DNA of 64,000 nucleotides from Acinetobacter radioresistens DSM 6976 = NBRC 102413 = CIP 103788 (GTDB lineage Bacteria; Pseudomonadota; Gammaproteobacteria; Pseudomonadales; Moraxellaceae), in NCBI RefSeq assembly GCF_006757745.1, contig NZ_AP019740.1, positions 1,736,001 to 1,800,000 of the forward strand. The letters are read 5' to 3'. Shown in pieces: positions 45,505 to 54,906 of the stretch (within the stretch, counting starts at the first letter, position 1; every line of letters begins with the position of its first letter). The position numbers and the translations under genes were made by a program. Below the pieces are notes generated by a model. It had not been told where the DNA came from, did no database searches, and was given only the letters and a program-made list of their open reading frames with translations.

Positions 45505-46116
45505 ATGGCTGAGCTTCTTATACCATTCTTTATAGCAATTATTCTATTAACAATAACTCCGGGACTGGATACAGCATTAATTATACGAACAGCTACTGTA
45601 GGAAATAAAAGTAAAGCATTCAATGCAGCCTTAGGTATTGCGTGTGGCTGTTTAGCATGGGGTGTACTCGTAGCTTGTGGAATAGGCGCTATTTTAGCTA
45701 CCTCTGAACTTGCATTTAACCTGTTAAAATGGTTAGGAGCTGTTTATCTGGTATGGTTAGGTATTGGCTTGATTTTTAAACCTCGAACAGTTTTTGAGAT
45801 AACGTCAAATCCTAACAAACAGGAAAATTGGTTTTTAAAAGGTTTGATTACGAATATATTGAACCCTAAAGTCGGGTTCTTCTATGTCTCATTTTTACCC
45901 CAGTTTATTCCAACTGGTGAAAATTCTACATATTGGCTTTTAAGCTTAGTAGCCATTCATGTGGGTTTAGGTATTTTATGGTCATTATTTTTGATTACTT
46001 TGATGAAACCTATTTCGAGATTTCTACAGCAAGGTAAAACTCTGAAAAAAATTGATCAGATAACTGGCTCCATTTTTATATTGTTCGCGCTGAAATTAAC
46101 CTTCACCAATAGATAA
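45505..46116 (+). CDS. LysE/RhtB-family amino-acid exporter
   Basis: A 203-residue inner-membrane protein with about six hydrophobic segments. ITPGLDTALIIRTA and the NPKVGFFYVSFLPQFI stretch are typical of the LysE/RhtB translocator family, which exports amino acids or their analogues. I use the ATG at 45505, which gives the usual family start; the frame is open 25 codons upstream from a TTG-like start. Substrate unknown. Confidence 0.85.
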   Translation: MAELLIPFFIAIILLTITPGLDTALIIRTATVGNKSKAFNAALGIACGCLAWGVLVACGIGAILATSELAFNLLKWLGAVYLVWLGIGLIFKPRTVFEITSNPNKQENWFLKGLITNILNPKVGFFYVSFLPQFIPTGENSTYWLLSLVAIHVGLGILWSLFLITLMKPISRFLQQGKTLKKIDQITGSIFILFALKLTFTNR

Positions 46117-46209
46117 CCCCCATACTATTTACCTGAATGACGATCATGCGTTTTAAAAATTTAAACGTTTAACTTTTATAATAAATTTTCATTTGCATAA
46201 AGAGTGGGT

Positions 46210-46701
46210 TTAAGCAGTTTCTGTCTGGCCCACTTGGTGATAAGCACGATTAAAATAAACCAGACTTTGATCATGCTGGCTTTGTTGAATCGCAACAATA
46301 GGACAAATCAAAATAGTGTGAGTTCCCACTTGTTGAATTTGCTCAATCTCGCAGTCGAAACTTACCAAAGCATCTTCCAACACAGGTGCACCTGTTTCCA
46401 ACTCAATCCATGCACCATGTTTAAAGCGTTCTTCTGGCGTGAGTTTAGATGAAAATGCTTTTGAAATATGTTCGTGATGCGCGCCTAAAACATTCACTGT
46501 TAAAATTTTGTTATCCAGGAAATGTGCATGTGAGCTTGCAGCCTGGTTCATACAGACCAATAATGTCGGTGGTGTGTCAGTCACACTACACACAGCAGAG
46601 GCAGTAAATCCAAAACGGCCAGACATACCTGCCGTGGTCACAACACTGACTGCACTTGTGAGTAAAGACATTGCATTTTTAAAGTCTGTTGCCTGAACCA
46701 T
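46210..46701 (-). CDS. Flavin reductase-like protein
   Basis: A 163-residue flavin-reductase domain protein (HpaC/RutF type). SVVTTAGMSGRFGFTASAVCSVTDTPP is the typical start (shown here in parts: VVTT, GFTASAVCSV), and YHQVG closes it. Such proteins reduce FMN for a partner monooxygenase. It lies downstream of mesX-mesD on the same strand; since MesD needs oxygen, a reduced-flavin link is conceivable, but a terminator-like hairpin lies between them. Confidence 0.82.
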   Translation of the reverse strand: MVQATDFKNAMSLLTSAVSVVTTAGMSGRFGFTASAVCSVTDTPPTLLVCMNQAASSHAHFLDNKILTVNVLGAHHEHISKAFSSKLTPEERFKHGAWIELETGAPVLEDALVSFDCEIEQIQQVGTHTILICPIVAIQQSQHDQSLVYFNRAYHQVGQTETA

Positions 46702-46819
46702 GACATTATTCCTAAATTGAACCGTACTTTTTCCTGTGTGTTTGCTATACCACCCAACTCCATCAGGAAGGTACTATCGACATGCGTTCTGATTAGAACG
46801 ACATGTAGTAAGTAAAATG

Positions 46820-46864
46820 AGGGTTACTTGTTTGATTATCAACTGCCATCAAAAAAGTAACCCT
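46820..46864 (-). terminator. Hairpin downstream of mesD
   Basis: AGGGTTACTT (46820-46829) pairs with AAGTAACCCT (46855-46864) across a 25-nt loop. On the minus strand it follows the mesD stop by about 20 bp and is followed by an ATTTTA stretch. It probably ends the mesX-mesD transcript. Confidence 0.6.
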
Positions 46865-46886
46865 TTATACCACTTATTGGTAAATA

Positions 46887-47930
46887 TTAAGCAGTAAGTT
46901 CCAATCCTGTAAGTTCTCTGCGAACGATTTCTGCACCTGCACTTAAGGCATTTAACTTGCCACGTGCCACTTCACGAGAAAGAGGTGCCATACCACAGTT
47001 TGTGCAAGGATAAAGCTTGTCAGAATCTACAAACTGAAGCGCTTTACGGAGTGTATTCGCCACTTCTTCTGGTGTTTCAATCTGGTTAGATGCGACATCA
47101 ATTGCACCGACCATCACTTTTTTACCGCGAATAAGCTCGAGTAAATCGATAGGTACATGTGAGTTGTGACATTCTAATGAAATGATATCAATGTTAGAAG
47201 CCTGAAGTTTCGGAAACGCTTCTTCATATTGACGCCATTCCGAACCGAGTGTTTTTTTCCAGTCTGTATTAGCTTTAATGCCGTAACCATAGCAAATATG
47301 AACCACAGTTTCACATTTTAGGCCTTCAATGGCACGTTCCAAAGTCGCGACACCCCAGTCATTGACTTCGTCAAAGAATACATTAAATGCAGGTTCGTCA
47401 AATTGAATGATGTCTACCCCAGCAGCTTCTAATTCTCTTGCTTCTTGGTTCAAGATTTTAGCAAATTCCCAAGCCAGTTTTTCACGGCTCTTGTAATGAC
47501 CGTCATAAAGCGTATCAATCATGGTCATTGGGCCAGGTAACGCCCACTTGATAGGTTGATTGGTTTGCTGACGTAAAAACTTGGCATCTTCAACAAAAAC
47601 CGGCTTTTGACGTGATACCGCACCCACTACAGACGGTACACTTGCATCATAGCGATCACGAATTCGAACTGTTTCACGCTTCTCAAAATCTACACCATTT
47701 AAGTGTTCAATAAACGTCGTCACAAAATGTTGGCGGGTTTGCTCACCATCACTGACGATATCGATGCCAGCAAGTTGTTGCTCGTGTAATGCCAAACGTA
47801 ACGCATCTTTTTTACCTTCAATCAAGCCTTCGTTTTCGAGTTTCCAAGGTGACCAAAGCTTTTCAGGTTCTGCAAGCCAAGACGGTTTAGGTAAGCTGCC
47901 AGCAGTTGAAGTCGGTAATAATTTTTTCAT
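46887..47930 (-). CDS. mesD: Core MetE-type methionine synthase (MesD)
   Basis: A 347-residue protein equal to the catalytic C-terminal barrel of MetE without the N-terminal folate domain. Zinc/homocysteine ligands appear in VVHICYGYG (His, Cys), SLECHNSHVP and LYPCTNCGMAPLSRE (Cys-x2-Cys). Such short folate-independent synthases next to DUF1852 are the MesD family, which needs MesX and oxygen to make methionine. Start 47930 is the ATG; the frame opens two codons earlier at a TTG. Confidence 0.85.
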   Translation of the reverse strand: MKKLLPTSTAGSLPKPSWLAEPEKLWSPWKLENEGLIEGKKDALRLALHEQQLAGIDIVSDGEQTRQHFVTTFIEHLNGVDFEKRETVRIRDRYDASVPSVVGAVSRQKPVFVEDAKFLRQQTNQPIKWALPGPMTMIDTLYDGHYKSREKLAWEFAKILNQEARELEAAGVDIIQFDEPAFNVFFDEVNDWGVATLERAIEGLKCETVVHICYGYGIKANTDWKKTLGSEWRQYEEAFPKLQASNIDIISLECHNSHVPIDLLELIRGKKVMVGAIDVASNQIETPEEVANTLRKALQFVDSDKLYPCTNCGMAPLSREVARGKLNALSAGAEIVRRELTGLELTA

Positions 47931-47951
47931 GATCAATGACCTGTATGTATA

Positions 47952-48938
47952 TTAATTAAGAGCGTAATTTGCAGACCACTGCTCAAGAATCGCTTGGTAT
48001 GGTTTGATAAATTGCTCTTCAACAAACTTCCCCTGCTCAATAGCCAGACGGCTACGTTCTTCTCGGTCATACACAATGCGAGTGAGTGAATAGTCTTGAT
48101 TCTTCAAACTTGGCTGATAATATTTACCCGCAACTGAATTTGCATTATAAATTTCAGGGCGGTAAATCTTTTGGAAGGTTTCCATTGTGCTGATGGTACT
48201 GATCAACTCAAGGTTGGTGTAATCACTCAACAAATCACCTGAAAAATAGAATGCTAAAGGCGCGGCGCTATTTGCCGGCATAAAATAGCGGACCTTTAAG
48301 CCCATTTTTTGGAAATATTCATCAGTTAATGAATAGTCTTCTTGCTTGTATTCGACACCCAAAACAGGATGTACATTTTCAGTACGGTGATAGACCTTAC
48401 TTGTTGAAACGCTTAGGCAAATGACAGGCGCTTTTTTAAAGTTGGCTTTATAAGTCTCAGAGTTAATGAAACTTCTAAACAGGTTGCCATGTAATTCACC
48501 AAAATTTTCTGGTGTGCTAAAGGTAGGCTGATCTTTATTATGATCAAGCAACAGCACACTAAAATCATAATCACGGACATAAGAAGAAAAATTGTTGCCC
48601 ACAATACCTTCAATACATTTACCGGTTTTTTTATCGATAATATTGGTTTTCAATATTTCAATCAAAGGGAGCCCACTGCTATGGTTTTGCACATCAATAT
48701 TCATTTCAACTGAAATGATTTCAAGCTCAACAGCATAGCGGTCGCCTTTAGGGTTGTCCCAATAAGCTAAGGCATTGAAACGATTATCAATCATCCGTAA
48801 CGTATTGCGCAAATTTTCCTGACGGCTCATCCCTCTTGCCAAGTTAGCAAAGTTGGTGGTAAGGCGCGTATTGTCTGCTGGACGATAGTTTTCATCGAAA
48901 CAAATACTCTTAATCGTAAATGTAAACTCTTTATTCAT
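47952..48938 (-). CDS. mesX: MesX (DUF1852), partner of MesD
   Basis: A 328-residue DUF1852 protein. The start at 48938 (MNKEFTFTIKSICFDENYRP) is chosen over a frame open 49 codons upstream, because AGGGTA precedes it and the upstream segment is basic and unlike the family. It is 21 bp from mesD. MesX is required by MesD; its chemistry is not settled, but a role in supplying the methyl group in an oxygen-dependent way has been proposed. Confidence 0.85.
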   Translation of the reverse strand: MNKEFTFTIKSICFDENYRPADNTRLTTNFANLARGMSRQENLRNTLRMIDNRFNALAYWDNPKGDRYAVELEIISVEMNIDVQNHSSGLPLIEILKTNIIDKKTGKCIEGIVGNNFSSYVRDYDFSVLLLDHNKDQPTFSTPENFGELHGNLFRSFINSETYKANFKKAPVICLSVSTSKVYHRTENVHPVLGVEYKQEDYSLTDEYFQKMGLKVRYFMPANSAAPLAFYFSGDLLSDYTNLELISTISTMETFQKIYRPEIYNANSVAGKYYQPSLKNQDYSLTRIVYDREERSRLAIEQGKFVEEQFIKPYQAILEQWSANYALN

Positions 48939-49617
48939 TGTGATCAGTACCCTAATTTCCGAGATAAACCTAAAAAATCTTTTTGCTCTTTTTAAACTTT
49001 CCAGCCTTATCGGTTTTGCGCCTTTTGGTCTTATCAAAAGTGAATTACTGGAGCGCTTCAGAACATGAATAGATTTATACCGCAATCACAACATGAATAA
49101 AAATGATTTAGTCTCATTGGAAAGTGAGTTAAATTCATGTTTAAAAACTAACGCTATTAGAATTAAAGAATATTGGTAAAAAAAAATGAGATTTTTAAAT
49201 TCTTTTCCTACTAATAATTTTTTAATTTTCTGCATGTTATAGTGTAGGAACTTATATTTATTCTGATTTAATCATCGTACTTATGATTTAAATCATACAT
49301 GTATATGGTTATATCTAAGCAGATAGAGGGCTGGTGCATGATTTAACGAGTTATAGCGTTATAATTTGAACTGGTAATTTTAGTAACATATAACAGAGCT
49401 TAATCATCATTAGAAAAAATTTTCAAAAATAACAGTTTGATTTAAGAATTTTGAATATTACTGAATTTTTTATATAAGCCTTTAACTATACTTCTATACA
49501 TCATAGCTAGCATGATTTTATTCAAGTTTTATCGCATAAAGATTATATAATTTAATATTCTTCTAGTGCTCATTTTTTGAATATAATCTATTTTTAAAGT
49601 CATATGTTGAATACCAA
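48939..49617. other. Intergenic region between mesX and the PepSY gene
   Basis: AT-rich divergent spacer of about 680 bp. The mesX promoter must be near its left end. I looked for a SAM-type riboswitch in the mesX leader and could not recognise one. No gene seen. Confidence 0.45.
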
Positions 49618-50952
49618 TTGTTAAAGCTGCTTCATAATCAATTAGGGATTTTAATTGCCCCTTTTATTTTTATTGCCTCTTTAACAGGGCTACTCTATGG
49701 CTTAACGCCCCAGCTTGAGAGCTTTATTTATAAAGAGCAGCTATCCGCACTACATAGCCCAAACCATAAAACTCAACCTCTTAGTCAACAGGTTGCAGCT
49801 GCCTCAACTGTTTTACCTCATGATGCAAAGATATTTGCAGTTCGAACACCGCAGACTTCTGAACATACCACACGCATTCTTTATCAGGTGCGCGACAACC
49901 CTGATACAGTTAAGGCAATATTTATAAATCCATATACATTAAAGATCCAAGGTGAACTTCCTGTTTACGGTACCAGTGGGGTTTTACCTTTAAGAACTTT
50001 TTTAGACCAGTTACACCGCAGCTTATTACTAGGTGAGTATGGTCGTATATATAGCGAATTTGCAGCAAGCTGGTTAGGACTATTCGCTTTAACTGGCCTG
50101 ATTCAATGGTGGAGCTATCGTAAAAAAAATAAATCCATTCATTCACGCCATTCACTTATCAAATGGCATTATATTTTCGGTTTAACTGTATTACCGATGC
50201 TATTTTTCTTTTCTATTACCGGTTTAACATGGTCAAAATGGAGCGGAGCAAACATTGCACAACTTCGCCATTTACTCAATAGTGATACACCAACTTTGTA
50301 TCTGGCATTAAATCCAAAAACGATGAATGTGACAAATCCACATGCTGAACATTACATGCAGATGGATATTTCAGGCCAACATCTTTCAACTAAATTAAAC
50401 TTCAAAAACTTTGATCGTATTGTCGAGCTTGCTCATCAAAATGGTTTAAACGCACAAGCATTACAAATTAAACCCAGTTATCAAAAAGATCGGGCCTGGT
50501 CGATAGAAGAAATGAATCATCGTTGGCCAATTCAAATCGATGCTTTAGCGGTAGATATGTCAACTCAACATATTATTGACCATTTAAGATTTAGTGATTT
50601 TCCATTATCTGCAAAATTAACACGCTGGGGAGTAGATTTACATATTGGGGTTCTGTTCGGCTGGCTAAATCAAGTTTTGCTAGTTCTGTCTGCAGCCATA
50701 ATCTTATTAGTACTAATATTTTCTTATCGGGCATGGTGGACTTACCAACGACCTTTGGATACGTTACGAAAGTTTAACCAAGGCCTATGGCAACAGTGGA
50801 AAAATTGTAATCAATTCCAAAAAATTATTTATATCAGTATTTTATTTGGCTTATATTTTTTACTACCTGTATGGACGATAAGTGTAGTGCTATTACAATT
50901 AACTGCAACAGTATTCCACTATTTAAGTCTTAAAAAATCCCATAAAAATTAA
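49618..50952 (+). CDS. PepSY-associated membrane protein
   Basis: A 444-residue inner-membrane protein with about four or five TM segments. LKLLHNQLGILIAPFIFIAS followed by TGLLYGLTPQLE is the PepSY-TM start, with later HRSLLLGEYGRIYSE and HYIFGLTVLPMLFFFSITGL. Members are often iron-regulated and linked to siderophore or haem reduction. There is no ATG in frame: the best start is TTG at 49618, without a good ribosome-binding site. A nearby ATG at 49604 is out of frame and stops after six codons, so a small frameshift near the start is possible. Confidence 0.78.
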   Translation: MLKLLHNQLGILIAPFIFIASLTGLLYGLTPQLESFIYKEQLSALHSPNHKTQPLSQQVAAASTVLPHDAKIFAVRTPQTSEHTTRILYQVRDNPDTVKAIFINPYTLKIQGELPVYGTSGVLPLRTFLDQLHRSLLLGEYGRIYSEFAASWLGLFALTGLIQWWSYRKKNKSIHSRHSLIKWHYIFGLTVLPMLFFFSITGLTWSKWSGANIAQLRHLLNSDTPTLYLALNPKTMNVTNPHAEHYMQMDISGQHLSTKLNFKNFDRIVELAHQNGLNAQALQIKPSYQKDRAWSIEEMNHRWPIQIDALAVDMSTQHIIDHLRFSDFPLSAKLTRWGVDLHIGVLFGWLNQVLLVLSAAIILLVLIFSYRAWWTYQRPLDTLRKFNQGLWQQWKNCNQFQKIIYISILFGLYFLLPVWTISVVLLQLTATVFHYLSLKKSHKN

Positions 50953-51052
50953 ATGCATAAGTGATAAATATTTAATTTATTCGTGTCCTGTAAATAGATT
51001 TATACAGCTAATTTGCTTCATAGGTTTTTCGATTAAAAATAATTGAGTAATA

Positions 51053-51081
51053 AGAAACCCCGGCATCCTGCCGAGGTTTCT
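51053..51081. terminator. Strong hairpin between convergent genes
   Basis: AGAAACCcCGGCA and TGCCGaGGTTTCT form a 12-bp stem with one mismatch and a 3-nt loop. It lies about 100 bp after the PepSY stop and 250 bp before the stop of the DUF gene. T-tracts are weak on both sides; a terminator is the simplest reading. Confidence 0.6.
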
Positions 51082-51333
51082 CATATTAGGTTGCTAGATA
51101 TAACTCCTGTCTTATCTCACAGTCCTGGTGCTGAAACTTATTATTATTGTTTTATGTTCTGGAACATCCTGTTCCTTCATGACTTCATCATAAAAATATT
51201 CTCATCGACTGCATAGCAGTTATAAGCGCCTATTGATGTCAGTGAAAACTTACAAAATTTTATAAGTTAGATAGCGTGTTCCAATATATGACTACTATGA
51301 AAAGCTACTTTCTTTTTTATCGTAGATACATTA

Positions 51334-51846
51334 TTAACGTTCACTTCTACCCTCTACTATACGTAGGGGAGTCTGTTCAAATGTTCCTATTTTCACATTA
51401 GCAGGAATATAGATTTCAGCTGCTAGAGGAACTTTTAATACCGAATACCGTGTATCTACGCTCAGAGTAATTGCTTTTAATTTTTTGTTTTCATTATAGA
51501 CAGGACTTGATACCCAACGTAATTGCATCACAGCATATTGCCCGTTATTAATTACTAAATTTTGAGCCAGCTGTTCAGGTCTGGTACCATTTTCCAAAGG
51601 CAAAATCTTATCTTCTGAGCCATAAATTTTAACTCGTGGACGTGCCGGGAATTGGCATTCTGGTCCTTTATTATAAATTTTAATTTCTGTACCAGAATGT
51701 GACATACCATTAAAATCACCTGCTTTATTATCGACCTGAATAGTTAACTGCTCTGCTCGGCACTCTTGTACTGCAGATGAGTCCATGACCAACTGTTGCG
51801 GAGTTGGAATGAGTAAAATGGCCAATAATGGATTGGTGAATAGCAT
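51334..51846 (-). CDS. Secreted DUF4232-like protein
   Basis: A 170-residue protein with a hydrophobic N-terminus (FTNPLLAILLIPTP) that looks like a signal sequence. The mature part, from VQECRAEQLTIQVDN to GPECQFPARPRVKIYG, has the two-cysteine, beta-rich pattern of DUF4232-type periplasmic proteins. Function unknown. It is a single gene with no clear partner. Confidence 0.6.
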   Translation of the reverse strand: MLFTNPLLAILLIPTPQQLVMDSSAVQECRAEQLTIQVDNKAGDFNGMSHSGTEIKIYNKGPECQFPARPRVKIYGSEDKILPLENGTRPEQLAQNLVINNGQYAVMQLRWVSSPVYNENKKLKAITLSVDTRYSVLKVPLAAEIYIPANVKIGTFEQTPLRIVEGRSER

Positions 51847-52154
51847 AGAAAGCTCCTAAAAGAGATAAAATACATTGCCTGACAGTTACAGAATTTTAGG
51901 TACTCCTTTGGTATTGAATTTAAAAAGTTCTATTTTTGATTCATGGGGATGATTAATAAGCTAACAACAACTGCAAAATTATATTTTTATTTATTAAGTA
52001 TTGATTAGGTTAAAATTTAATTTAAACCTTTTTAAGCCACCTCTAGAATCCTTTAAAATAGTTTCTGCTTGATATAACAAACTAAAATTAAAATACAATT
52101 CTAAGATATACCTGATTTTGGGGACTAAAGATAAAAAAGATATGGATAGATCAA

Positions 52155-52481
52155 GTGATCAAAAAAATAATATATTTAAATATGTTAGCACTGGTAGCGA
52201 CTTATAGTTCTTTATTCTACCAGACTACTATTGATGTTGAACGTCTAGCCGTCGATACAATCGAGAAGGATGAGGTAATAGCTGGAGGAGCACCTTTCCA
52301 ATTTCTTATCGATGGAGAAATTTCGCCTGTAGGTAGCATCGGTATTGATCCTTTATCCTTAGTTATAGGTTTAGACGAGTTCCACTACCTATACTTTATT
52401 CTAGACTATATATTCTGGTTATTGATTCTTCTAAGTCTTTATTTTATTTATTTAAAATATGGTCACTTAAAGCGCACTTAA
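52155..52481 (+). CDS. Small membrane protein, function unknown
   Basis: A 108-residue protein starting with GTG. A hydrophobic N-terminus (IIYLNMLALVATYSSLF) and a long C-terminal hydrophobic stretch (YLYFILDYIFWLLILLSLYF) suggest two TM segments with a short acidic outer loop. I recognise no family. The start is uncertain because no ribosome-binding site stands out. Confidence 0.45.
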   Translation: MIKKIIYLNMLALVATYSSLFYQTTIDVERLAVDTIEKDEVIAGGAPFQFLIDGEISPVGSIGIDPLSLVIGLDEFHYLYFILDYIFWLLILLSLYFIYLKYGHLKRT

Positions 52482-52789
52482 AACTATTTGGTGTTTAGTT
52501 GAATTACTTTATCCAGATGGTGTTCCCAGCCGCGGTTCGGTTATTTCTTCTGCTGCTTTTAATATCATAATTTAATGAAGAGTGTTTGGCTCGGTAACTT
52601 CCTATCTATTTAATACTTATATTACTTCTCTTTTTTAGCAGAAATGAACAATCTGTTTTTGCTCTTTTATATTAAATTCAAGTTAAGCAGAGACTTATAT
52701 CTAATAAAGTACTATAACGATAGATTATATTATGAAGATTATATTTACTTTTTAAAAATGTAAAATATAATCATTTTCATAAAAATCTT
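52482..52789. promoter_or_regulatory. Intergenic region with Fur-like box at 52760-52778
   Basis: The 19-mer at 52760-52778, with core ATAATCATT, agrees with the Fur consensus at 14 of 19 positions by hand count, 11 bp upstream of the receptor start. This matches iron-repressed siderophore uptake. The rest of the stretch is AT-rich with nothing notable. Confidence 0.65.
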
Positions 52790-53858
52790 GTGAAACTATA
52801 TTCTGTGTTAAAACGTCACCTACTTCTCGGTTTGTTACCACTTAGCTGTCCTATTTTCGTATTTGCAAATGACCAAATTAGCTCATTACCTACTATCAGT
52901 TTACAGGCAACCAGCAAAACTGATAATGCTCATCTAGCCTATAAGGTCAGTACGGCAAGCTCTGCCACACGTACTCATACCTTATTGAAAGATACTCCTC
53001 AGGCAGTCACGGTTGTCTCTGAAGCAGTCCTAAACGATATTCAAGCTACCCGCTTATCGGAAGCTCTTGATGTAGCAGGTATAGGGCGGGCAAATAACTT
53101 TGGTGGTCAGGGTTTAACCACATTTACCTCACGCGGGTTTACTAGTGGTGAATACTACCGGAATGGTTTTCCAATTAATCGTGGTTATCCCAATGCACCT
53201 GACAGTAATACCATTGAACGTATAGAAGTATTAAAAGGTGCATCCTCTAGTTTGTATGGCCGTGGTGATCCGGGAGGTACATTAAATGTCATTAGTAAAG
53301 TACCCCATGCTGAACAAAAAACAACTTTAGGTTTGAGTGTTGATCATGAGGGCCTGTTGCGGGGCACTTTAGATACAGCCGGCGCTTTAACTGAAGATGA
53401 GAGTCTTATGTACCGCTTAAATGTCATGGGAGAAAACGGAGATACTTACCGCGACCATGTTGATTCAAAGCGCTGGAATATTGCACCTGTTATTCAATGG
53501 AGTCCTTCAGACACCACTAAAGTGACCTTAGAAGCTGATCTGTTACGTAACCAGCATGCTTTAGACCGGGGTTTTACCCGCTACGAAGGACAAAAAAGAT
53601 ATAATTTTGACCCGGCAGAGTACTGGTGGGAAACTGGCAAGAACCGGAATCGCTTATATAATGATAATGACATGCTACAGTTACGCATTGAACATACCTT
53701 TAACGATGACTGGACACTTAATATTGGTACTCAATATTTAAATGGAAATCTGCATGGTTATGCAGTTGAGCAAATGGCATTAAAGCTGACACAGAGGGTG
53801 AACTACTTACCCGTAATTATAACTGGCGTAATTTAGATTGGATTGATAGAAACTTTCA

Positions 53859-53867
53859 GGCCAATAT
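53859..53867. repeat. Target-site duplication, left copy
   Basis: GGCCAATAT directly left of the IS; the second copy is at 54907-54915. A 9-bp duplication is typical of IS5-family elements of the IS903 group. Confidence 0.95.
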
Positions 53868-54906
53868 GGCTTTGTTGCACAAAGCTATTCTTGAAGGCTT
53901 CTTCAGTAATATAATTTCCAGATGAAGAAGCCTACACCTAAAATCTATCGTACAACCAATTGGTCCTCGTATAACCAAGCTTTAATCAAGCGAGGAAATA
54001 TTTCAATCTGGTTTGATCCTAAGACGCAATGGTATGCACAACCACAAGGCAAGCAAGGACGAAATCAAACTTATTCCGATACAGCGATTCAATGCTGTTT
54101 AATGATCAAATCTCTATTCCGTCTTTCTTTACGTATGGTTACTGGCTTTGTTCAAAGCCTGATTAAACTCTGTGGCTTGAATTGGACAGCACCAGATTAC
54201 TCCACCCTTTGTAGACGACAAAAGCATATTGATATTGCGATAAGCTATCAGAAAAGTCATGATGGGTTACACCTACTTGTCGACTCTACGGGTTTAAAGT
54301 TTTTAGGTGAAGGCGAATGGAAGCGTAAAAAACATCAGCCTGAATACCGTCGGCAATGGCGTAAACTGCATATTGGTATAGATGCTGAAACACTGCAAAT
54401 ACGTGCCGTTCAGCTTACTACAAATAATGTCAGTGATTCACAAGTACTAGGTGATTTACTGGATCAAATTCCACTAGATGAGCGAATAGATTCTGTCTAT
54501 ACCGATGGCGCGTACGACACGAAGTGCTGCAGAAAAGTGATTTCAGATCGTCAAGCACATGCAGTAATTCCACCCAGAAAGAATGCCAAGCCCTGGAAAG
54601 ATTCTAAAATAAGTTCAATAGAACGAAATGAGTTACTTCAAACGGTTAAACATTTAGGTAGAACCCTATGGAAAAAATGGTCGGGTTATCACCGTCGTAG
54701 TTTGGTGGAAACCAAGATGCATTGCATCAAATTATTAGGTGATAGGCTGACGGCAAGACATTTTCAAAGTCAGGTCAATGAAATTCATGCGCGTGTGGCA
54801 GTTCTGAATAGATTTACGGAATTAGGTAGACCTCGCACCCAAGTTGTGTCTTAAATTTGAATGGATTGGGGAGAACTCAGCTTTTGAATGTTTATGCAAC
54901 AAAGCC
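53868..54906 (+). mobile_element. IS5-family (IS903 group) insertion sequence, IS17-like
   Basis: The 1039-bp element begins GGCTTTGTTGCACAAA and ends with the inverted copy TTTATGCAACAAAGCC (15 of 16 match). It is flanked by GGCCAATAT on both sides. One intact transposase fills it. Size, ends and duplication agree with IS17 from Acinetobacter, by recollection. Perfect duplications suggest a recent insertion. Confidence 0.92.
53922..54854 (+). CDS. IS5-family transposase
   Basis: A 310-residue DDE transposase. The N-terminal part has FDPKTQWYAQPQGKQGR and PDYSTLCRRQK; catalytic residues appear in LLVDSTGLKFLGEGEW (first Asp), VYTDGAYDTK (second Asp) and RRSLVETKMH (Glu). It is apparently intact, so the element may still move. 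Confidence 0.93.
   Translation: MKKPTPKIYRTTNWSSYNQALIKRGNISIWFDPKTQWYAQPQGKQGRNQTYSDTAIQCCLMIKSLFRLSLRMVTGFVQSLIKLCGLNWTAPDYSTLCRRQKHIDIAISYQKSHDGLHLLVDSTGLKFLGEGEWKRKKHQPEYRRQWRKLHIGIDAETLQIRAVQLTTNNVSDSQVLGDLLDQIPLDERIDSVYTDGAYDTKCCRKVISDRQAHAVIPPRKNAKPWKDSKISSIERNELLQTVKHLGRTLWKKWSGYHRRSLVETKMHCIKLLGDRLTARHFQSQVNEIHARVAVLNRFTELGRPRTQVVS

Noticed and set aside
48939-49085. N-terminal extension of MesX by 49 residues
   Set aside because: The extension is basic, unlike the family start, and the internal ATG at 48938 has a plausible ribosome-binding site.
51053-51081. REP-like repetitive element
   Set aside because: Only one copy was noticed in the window; a terminator between convergent genes is the simpler explanation.
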